This document shows, in pieces, positions 41,483 to 46,404 of a stretch of 46,404 nt of DNA. Position numbers and translations under genes: made by a program. Numbering within the stretch: position 1 is the first letter of the stretch; every line of letters begins with the position of its first letter. Origin of the DNA: an uncultured Anaerolineae bacterium. GTDB taxonomy: Bacteria; Chloroflexota; Anaerolineae; JACIWP01. The stretch covers positions 1-46,404 of the forward strand of contig CALIBQ010000048.1 in the NCBI GenBank assembly GCA_938049385.1, in the 5' to 3' direction. The notes beneath the pieces were generated by a model, which was given only the letters and a program-made list of their open reading frames with translations, was not told the DNA's origin and ran no database searches.

Positions 41483-42276
41483 GTGACGGCCGGCCCATCG
41501 CCCTGTTCGATTCGGGCGTGGGAGGGTTGTCCGTCTGGCGCGCCGTGCGGGAGCTTCTGCCGCAGGAAGCGCTGGTCTACCTGGGAGACACGGCCCATAT
41601 CCCTTACGGCCGGCGCTCCCATGCCGAGATCGAAAGCTTTGCCCATGAGATCGTGCGCTTTTTCGTGGAAGAGCTGGATGCGAAGGCGGTGGTGGTAGCC
41701 TGCAACACCGCCTCAGCGGCCAGCCTCCAGAGCCTGCGAGCGCGGTACACCGTTCCCATCGTGGGGATGGAGCCGGCGGTGAAGCCAGCCGCCGAGCGCA
41801 CCCGCCGGCGGCGCGTGGGCGTTATCGCCACCCAGGCCACCATCCAGGCCACGGTCTTTGCCCGGCTGGTGGAGCGCTTCGCCAATGGGGTCGAGGTCTG
41901 GACGCAGGCCTGCCCGGGCCTCGTGGAAGCGGTGGAGGAAGGCCGGCTGGAGGACGCCGGCACCATCGCCCTCCTGCGGGAATACCTTTCCCCGATGCTG
42001 GAAGCCGGCATTGACGAGCTGGTGCTGGGATGCACCCATTATCCCTTTTTGATGCCGGCCCTGCGCCAGGTGGTCGGGCCAGACGTGGATATCATTGACC
42101 CGGCGCCGGCGGTGGCGCGCCAGGTCGGGCGGGTGCTGGATATGTACGGCCTGCGCGCCGGCCCGGGATCCCTCGAGAACACGCGCTTTTTCTGCACCGG
42201 GGATGTGCACCGCTTTCGCCAGACCGCGGAGCGGCTGGTCGGGCCGATTGACGAGGTACGTCAATTGGTCTGGTAG
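41479..42276 (+). CDS. murI: Glutamate racemase
   Basis: A 265-residue cofactor-independent racemase that supplies D-glutamate for peptidoglycan. Motifs: ALFDSGVGGLSVWRAV (about 8-22), VVACNTASAAS with the first catalytic Cys (near 73), VWTQACPGLVEAVEEG, and LGCTHYPFLMPAL with the second catalytic Cys (near 183). Length is typical. The ATG at 41479 overlaps the stop of the C26 gene as ATGA, with GGAGG upstream. It indicates a D-Glu-containing peptidoglycan in this organism. Confidence 0.96.
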   Translation: MSDGRPIALFDSGVGGLSVWRAVRELLPQEALVYLGDTAHIPYGRRSHAEIESFAHEIVRFFVEELDAKAVVVACNTASAASLQSLRARYTVPIVGMEPAVKPAAERTRRRRVGVIATQATIQATVFARLVERFANGVEVWTQACPGLVEAVEEGRLEDAGTIALLREYLSPMLEAGIDELVLGCTHYPFLMPALRQVVGPDVDIIDPAPAVARQVGRVLDMYGLRAGPGSLENTRFFCTGDVHRFRQTAERLVGPIDEVRQLVW

Positions 42277-42278
42277 AA

Positions 42279-42304
42279 CGGCCGGCTGGGGTTGGCGCCG
42301 GCCG
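42279..42304. terminator. Hairpin between convergent murI and PfkB gene
   Basis: CGGCCGGC (42279-42286) pairs with GCCGGCCG (42297-42304) in the 34-base gap between the convergent genes. No T run. It is a candidate bidirectional terminator, although GCCGGC is so frequent in this genome that chance is possible. Confidence 0.4.
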
Positions 42305-42310
42305 GCTGAT

Positions 42311-43336
42311 TCACCAGTGCTCGATGGCCCAGCACAGCTCCCGCTGGGTGGTGGTGGCATTGCCCAGCTTGCGCACCACTAGGCCGGCGGCGTAGTTGGC
42401 CAGGCGCAGGGCGTAGGCAAACGGAAGCTTAGCGGCCAGCGCCATGGTCAGCACAGCGATGACCGTGTCGCCGGCCCCTGTTACATCATAGACCTCACTG
42501 CGGTTGACCGCCGGCAGGATGACAAAGCCCTCGCTCCGGCTCAGGCCGGCCATCCCCTGCGGCCCCCGCGTGATGACCACCGCCTGTGCCTGCAGGCCGT
42601 CCAGCAGGTCCTGACAGGCGGCCTCGATCTGCGAATGGGTCACCAGCTCCCGCCCCAGCGTCGCCTCCGCTTCAGCCTGATTGCATTTCACCAGGTCAAA
42701 CCCTTTGTAGCGGGATAAATTGCCCTGGGAATCCACTGTGGTCAGGAGGCCATGGGCGCGCGCAATTTCCAGCACTGTCTGGGCCATGCCGTCGGACATG
42801 ACGCTGGTGCGGTAATCGGAGACCAGCAGAGCCTCGGCACGCGAGGCCAGACTGCGAAGGTGAGAGACCAGCGCCTCCTGCACGGCTGGGTCCAGCGGCC
42901 GGCGGTCCACCCGGTCAATGCGCGCCAACTGCTGGGGGAAGCGCAGACTGCCGCGCGAGATGATGCGGGTTTTGGTGGTAGTGGGACGCGAGGGGTCCAC
43001 CACGACGCCGGCGGGGTCAATACCGGCGTCTCGCAGTTCCTGCAGGAGCTGGCGGCCGGCTTCATCATCTCCGACCACCCCCACCTGCACGGCGATGCCC
43101 TGCAGAGCAATGATATTGCTGGCCGGGTTGGCGCCGCCGCCGGGCCGGTAAAACTTGCGCTCGAACTCCAGCACCGGGATGGGTGCCTCGCGGGAAAGGC
43201 GGGTGGCCTGCCCCTCGATGTATTCATCCAGGAAAAGGTCGCCGATGACGACGATGCGGCGCCAGGACAGGCGCGGCACAACGGCGATCAGGTCGGCCGG
43301 CGCAATCCCGCTCGTCGCTCCTGTACGCTGACTCAT
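42311..43336 (-). CDS. PfkB-family sugar kinase, HldE/RfaE kinase-domain-like
   Basis: A 341-residue ribokinase-fold kinase. The sequence resembles the kinase domain of HldE (D-beta-D-heptose-7-phosphate kinase): IVVIGDLFLDEYIEGQATRL, REAPIPVLEFERKFYRPGG with GGANPASNI, TTKTRIISRGSLRFPQQLARID, LLVSDYRTSVMSDGM, and the anion-hole motif YDVTGAGDTVIAVL (catalytic Asp near 293). The cytidylyl/adenylyltransferase domain of bifunctional HldE is absent, so this is a separate kinase. A promoter (TTGTCA-N17-TATAAT) is at 43370-43398. It could make heptose-1,7-bisphosphate for ADP-heptose used by the GT9 enzyme at 6427-7629, but the intermediate phosphatase and isomerase genes are not here. Confidence 0.85.
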   Translation of the reverse strand: MSQRTGATSGIAPADLIAVVPRLSWRRIVVIGDLFLDEYIEGQATRLSREAPIPVLEFERKFYRPGGGANPASNIIALQGIAVQVGVVGDDEAGRQLLQELRDAGIDPAGVVVDPSRPTTTKTRIISRGSLRFPQQLARIDRVDRRPLDPAVQEALVSHLRSLASRAEALLVSDYRTSVMSDGMAQTVLEIARAHGLLTTVDSQGNLSRYKGFDLVKCNQAEAEATLGRELVTHSQIEAACQDLLDGLQAQAVVITRGPQGMAGLSRSEGFVILPAVNRSEVYDVTGAGDTVIAVLTMALAAKLPFAYALRLANYAAGLVVRKLGNATTTQRELCWAIEHW

Positions 43337-43369
43337 CTATGCACCCGTCTGATTGCGGAATCTGGTGGG

Positions 43370-43398
43370 ATTATACGTCCCGCCGGCGAAGATGACAA
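43370..43398 (-). promoter_or_regulatory. Promoter of the PfkB gene
   Basis: On the minus strand TTGTCA (43393-43398), a 17-base spacer and TATAAT (43370-43375), 34 bases before the ATG. Confidence 0.75.
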
Positions 43399-43437
43399 GC
43401 GCTCGGGGCCAGAACACACCCATTTGAGACAAGCGTG

Positions 43438-43476
43438 GTACTGCCGGCGCGCCTTATGACCCTGCGCCGGCAGTAC
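43438..43476. repeat. Perfect 13-bp inverted repeat
   Basis: GTACTGCCGGCGC (43438-43450) and GCGCCGGCAGTAC (43464-43476) around a 13-base spacer, 30 bases beyond the stop of the threonine aldolase gene. Without a T run it may be a weak terminator or a protein-binding palindrome. Confidence 0.6.
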
Positions 43477-43506
43477 CCAAGACATCAACGAAGGGTGTGA
43501 TGCGCG

Positions 43507-44562
43507 CTACACCTGCCCCAAAACAGCCCGGAACGCCCGTACTGCTTGCTCGACCTTTTCCGGGGTGATCCAGTAGTGGGTAACCAGGCGGAATTCCCGC
43601 TCCTTCATCCAGCCGATCCGGACCCGATACTCGGATTCCAGGCGCGAGACCAGCTCCTGGGGCTCCAGGGGGACAGATTCGCTGAGCTGGAAGTAGACGA
43701 TATTGGTCTGCACGGTGTCGAGGTCAATGATGACCCCGGGCAGGCCGGCCAGCGTCTCGGCCAGGATGCGCGCATGCCGGTGGTCTTCCGCCAGGCGGTC
43801 CACCATTTCTTCCAGAGCAACAATGCCGGCGGCGGCAATGACACCCACCTGGCGCATCCCGCCACCCAGCGCCTTGCGCCAGCGCCGGGCATGGTAAATG
43901 AACTCCTCCGTCCCGCACAACATGCTCCCCACCGGAGCGCACAATCCTTTGCTCAGGCAGAACATCACGCTGTCCACATACCGCGTGAACTCCGTGATGG
44001 GACAGCCCAACGCCACAGCGGCGTTGAAGATGCGGGCGCCGTCCAGGTGTACGGCCAGGCCGTGCCGGTCAGCCATCTCCCGGACCTGGGCGAAGTATAC
44101 AGGGGGGATGGCAACCCCGCCACAGCTATTCTGCGTGTTTTCCAGGAAGATGGCACGGGTGCGGGGGAAATGCGGATTATCGGGCCGGATGGCGGCCTCG
44201 ATGGCGGACAGCGGCAGGGTGCCGTCCGGCAGGTTGGGGACCGGATGCATGGCGATGCTCCCCAGGGTGGAAGCGCCGCCGGCCTCCCAGATGTAGGTAT
44301 GGCACTTATCGCCCAGGATGATCTCATCGCCGCGGTTACAGTGCACCAACGCGGCGATGAGATTCCCCATGGTGCCGCTGGGGACAAAGAGCGCGGCCTC
44401 CATGCCGGCGCGTTCCGCCGCCATCCTCTCCAGGCGCTTGACCGTGGGGTCGTCCCCCCAGACATCGTCGCCCACTTCCGCCGAGGCCATGGCGGCGCGC
44501 ATGGCCGGCGTGGGCCAGGTCACAGTATCAGAGCGCAGATCCACCGAATCCATCACGTTCAT
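43507..44562 (-). CDS. ltaE: Low-specificity L-threonine aldolase
   Basis: A 351-residue PLP enzyme of the beta-eliminating lyase family, splitting L-threonine or L-allo-threonine to glycine and acetaldehyde. Motifs: DLRSDTVTWPTPAMRAAMAS at the N-terminus, GDDVWGDDPTVKRLE, FVPSGTMGNLIA, HLDGARIFNAAVALG (PLP-contacting Asp), and the PLP Lys in MFCLSKGLCAPVGSML (near residue 205). Length is typical. The ATG at 44562 has AGGAGG upstream. It offers a second threonine-to-glycine route besides Tdh/Kbl in the same window. Confidence 0.95.
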   Translation of the reverse strand: MNVMDSVDLRSDTVTWPTPAMRAAMASAEVGDDVWGDDPTVKRLERMAAERAGMEAALFVPSGTMGNLIAALVHCNRGDEIILGDKCHTYIWEAGGASTLGSIAMHPVPNLPDGTLPLSAIEAAIRPDNPHFPRTRAIFLENTQNSCGGVAIPPVYFAQVREMADRHGLAVHLDGARIFNAAVALGCPITEFTRYVDSVMFCLSKGLCAPVGSMLCGTEEFIYHARRWRKALGGGMRQVGVIAAAGIVALEEMVDRLAEDHRHARILAETLAGLPGVIIDLDTVQTNIVYFQLSESVPLEPQELVSRLESEYRVRIGWMKEREFRLVTHYWITPEKVEQAVRAFRAVLGQV

Positions 44563-44596
44563 CGAGTGCCTCCTAACCCTTTCGCAGTAGTACTGG

Positions 44597-44624
44597 ATTG
44601 TACTGCACCAAAAAGCCGGCTCAA
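44597..44624 (-). promoter_or_regulatory. Promoter candidate of the threonine aldolase gene
   Basis: On the minus strand TTGAGC (44619-44624), a 16-base spacer and TACAAT (44597-44602). It overlaps the stop of the upstream gene. The GCAGTA/TACTGC pair around it could form a small hairpin. Confidence 0.5.
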
Positions 44625-46404
44625 CCCCGCCGGCGCCGCCGCAACCACCACCCGATCGCGCCCAGGGCGCCGGCCGCCAATGTCCCTAGGCTCACTGCGG
44701 CCCCTGCGCGCAGGCTCACCGGCACATACCGGAACACCACCGTATGCCCGCCGGCCGGCAGGCGCACGGCGCGGAACAACCCATTTGCCCGCAGGATGGG
44801 CGTCTCTTGCCCATCCACATAGGCCCGCCAGCCCGGGTAATAGGTATCGCTCAGCACCAGATAGGCCGGCTCTTCCGAACGGGTGCGGAGGACCACCTCT
44901 TCCGGCGCGTAGCGCACGATTTCCGCCGGCACCCAGCCGGCCCAGCCAAAATCCTCTGCTGGAGCGTCATGCAACAGCACTAGCGAACCGGGGTCAAAGC
45001 CCTCCCCCCGCATGATGTCCAGCGCCTCCTCGTCGCTCGAGACGGCCAGCGCCCTCCCCACCAGGTAGGCGCGCGGCAGGTTGTCCAGATTGCGGTACAC
45101 CTTGACATCGCCAGAGTGCACCAGCCGGAACCGCCCCCTATCGGAGACCACCAGGCTCCGATGCGCGCCGGTCCGGCTGTCAATCAGGGAGATGCCACGC
45201 ACCACCAGCCGGCAACCTGCCGGCCCGACCCAGCGCACCCACAGTTCTGCCGGCCGGAACGCGCCGCCCAGCGGCAAGCGCGCCGCATAATCCGCCCCGC
45301 CGTCCCCCCACTGCCGGCCCACCCTCGCCTGGGTATGCGCCGTGCCAGCGGTGTAGCGCCCTTCGGCGGTCTCCCGGCCGGCACGCACCGGCAGGACGTG
45401 CCAGGTACCCCCTGCATCCTGCCAGCGCAGTTCCGCCACCGACGTGCCGTCCGACACGCCGGCACATCCTTCCAGATATGAGATAAGGCCGATTTGCGTA
45501 GCGGTAAAGCGGTAGGGATTCTCGACCGCGACCTCCGTCTGGCCGCCGGCGCCCAGCGCCGCCCCGAACTGCAGGTCGTAAAAGACGTTATCCATCCAGA
45601 TATCCCACACCTTATCGGTGATGACGTACTCCACGTTGAGCAGGGCCAGCAAGCGCGCCGGCGGCACCTGCTTGAGCTGTTCGCGCAAGCGCCCATCCGG
45701 CAGGATGTCCTCCGGCGGCAGGAACAGCGACTGCATGGCCACATACCGCTTGAGAGGAAGCACGCCGCCATCGTAGCCGTCCACCGCCGCGATGCGGTAC
45801 AGCAGGGGCAGATTGGGCGCGATGACCTCTTTCTGCTTGGCCGCCACCACCAGGTCATACACGGCTTTTTCCGGCAGCCGGCCGCGCCAGTTGGCGTACA
45901 TATCCGCCAGGTCGCCCGGGTCATACTGGATGCCCGATATGCTCAGGAAACGGAAGGTCGGCGCGCCGCGTCCCCAATGGGCGGTATCATCCCCCAGTGT
46001 GCTTTCGGCCGCCGGCACATCGCGTTCATCGGTCGGCCGGCCGTCCGGCCGAAGGTGCAGGCCGGCGGCCAGCAGGTGCGCCGGCGCGGTGCGCAGGGAG
46101 GCGAAGGCGTCCCAAACGGTAGGTGCCGCCAGGGGCAGGGAGCGGCCGGCGGCGTACAGCTCGACCACCAACAGGCCGGCCAAGGAGATGCCGCGCCAGA
46201 AGCCCGCCCTGCATCGGGTAAGGAAGAGGGCGAGTGCCAGCAGGCCAAGCGTGATGCCCCAGCCGGCCGCCGTGCGCGCGGAAGGGCGCTCCAGCCAGCC
46301 CACAGCCAGGCCGGCACCAACCGCCAGGAACAGCAGGACCACCCCGGCAACGATACAGCCGCGCCGGCGTTGAAGCTTTGCCCATATCGCATTGGGGCGC
46401 GCGC
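44621..46404 (-). CDS. YfhO-like large membrane protein, C-terminal part (5' end outside window)
   Basis: The frame is open to the window edge, giving the last 593 or so residues; a GTG at 46342 is internal, not a start. The visible part has two membrane helices near its beginning, then a long extracytoplasmic region with phrases such as LPLLYRIAAVDGYDGGVLPL and LLALLNVEYVITD. A beta-rich domain with DTYYPGWRAYVDG (a marker of YfhO and related bacterial glycosylation proteins) follows, and a terminal helix before RRRRRG. In Gram-positive bacteria YfhO takes part in lipoteichoic-acid glycosylation. A glycosyltransferase-type function at the outer face is likely but the catalytic N-terminal part is not visible. 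Confidence 0.85.
   Translation of the reverse strand, partial: ARPNAIWAKLQRRRGCIVAGVVLLFLAVGAGLAVGWLERPSARTAAGWGITLGLLALALFLTRCRAGFWRGISLAGLLVVELYAAGRSLPLAAPTVWDAFASLRTAPAHLLAAGLHLRPDGRPTDERDVPAAESTLGDDTAHWGRGAPTFRFLSISGIQYDPGDLADMYANWRGRLPEKAVYDLVVAAKQKEVIAPNLPLLYRIAAVDGYDGGVLPLKRYVAMQSLFLPPEDILPDGRLREQLKQVPPARLLALLNVEYVITDKVWDIWMDNVFYDLQFGAALGAGGQTEVAVENPYRFTATQIGLISYLEGCAGVSDGTSVAELRWQDAGGTWHVLPVRAGRETAEGRYTAGTAHTQARVGRQWGDGGADYAARLPLGGAFRPAELWVRWVGPAGCRLVVRGISLIDSRTGAHRSLVVSDRGRFRLVHSGDVKVYRNLDNLPRAYLVGRALAVSSDEEALDIMRGEGFDPGSLVLLHDAPAEDFGWAGWVPAEIVRYAPEEVVLRTRSEEPAYLVLSDTYYPGWRAYVDGQETPILRANGLFRAVRLPAGGHTVVFRYVPVSLRAGAAVSLGTLAAGALGAIGWWLRRRRRG

Noticed and set aside
43546-45015. A 489-codon open frame on the plus strand
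   Set aside because: Antisense to ltaE and the end of the YfhO-like gene; it would cross two real genes and a promoter.

Overview
The window is about 60-65% G+C by eye, with short intergenic gaps, polar operons and classical Shine-Dalgarno sequences. The hexamer GCCGGC recurs throughout. Protein styles suggest a Chloroflexota bacterium, probably Anaerolineae-like: a lipoprotein with a V/E/K-rich spacer after the lipobox, an SDR-type threonine dehydrogenase, an M29 aminopeptidase, LysM lipoproteins with Pro/Thr linkers, and a YfhO-like giant membrane protein. The assignment is inference; there is no rRNA in the window.

Layout. 1-760: an IS5-family insertion sequence cut by the window edge, with its transposase split by a likely programmed -1 frameshift. 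803-3123 (-): ECF sigma factor, zinc-finger anti-sigma factor and a polytopic membrane protein. 3220-3600 (-): a small Cys-rich conserved protein. 3601-4012: two outward-facing promoters around a hairpin repeat, then a short leader with a mini-ORF and an intrinsic terminator. 4013-7629 (+): three glycosyltransferases (GT4, GT4, GT9). 7654-10221 (-): PF04020 membrane protein, M29 aminopeptidase, GNAT acetyltransferase. 10435-11610 (+): M20 amidohydrolase. 11674-14331 (-): secreted subtilase carrying two cohesin-like domains and a dockerin. 14562-24325 (-): a peptide/nickel-type ABC transporter locus with three family-5 binding proteins, two ATPases and two permeases. 24404-26465 (-): a second ECF sigma factor with a single-TM partner, and a triple-LysM protein. 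26619-28813 (-): tdh-kbl threonine catabolism. 28921-31217: tandem initiator and elongator Met tRNAs, PlsC, a homocysteine S-methyltransferase and two copies of a structured repeat. 31238-33496 (-): MBL-fold hydrolase and CNNM/CBS protein. 33659-38834 (+): O-antigen-ligase/TPR protein, WecA/MraY-like transferase, membrane-anchored cyclophilin and a small membrane protein. 39019-42276 (+): VTT/DedA protein, RNase Z, C26 glutamine-amidotransferase-like hydrolase and glutamate racemase. 42311-46404 (-): PfkB/HldE-like kinase, threonine aldolase and the C-terminal part of a large membrane protein.

Two themes stand out. The first is cell-surface glycan work: GT4/GT9 transferases, WecA-like initiator, Wzy/WaaL-like polymerase or ligase, heptose-kinase-like PfkB and MurI. 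The second is peptide and amino-acid scavenging: secreted subtilase, oligopeptide ABC importer, M29 and M20 hydrolases, and the threonine-to-glycine enzymes Tdh, Kbl and LtaE. The two ECF sigma modules and the leader before the glycosyltransferase operon are the visible regulatory elements. The most unusual items are the promoter/mini-ORF/terminator leader at 3861-3984, the compensated hairpin repeat at 28927 and 31091, and the subtilase that carries both cohesin and dockerin modules.
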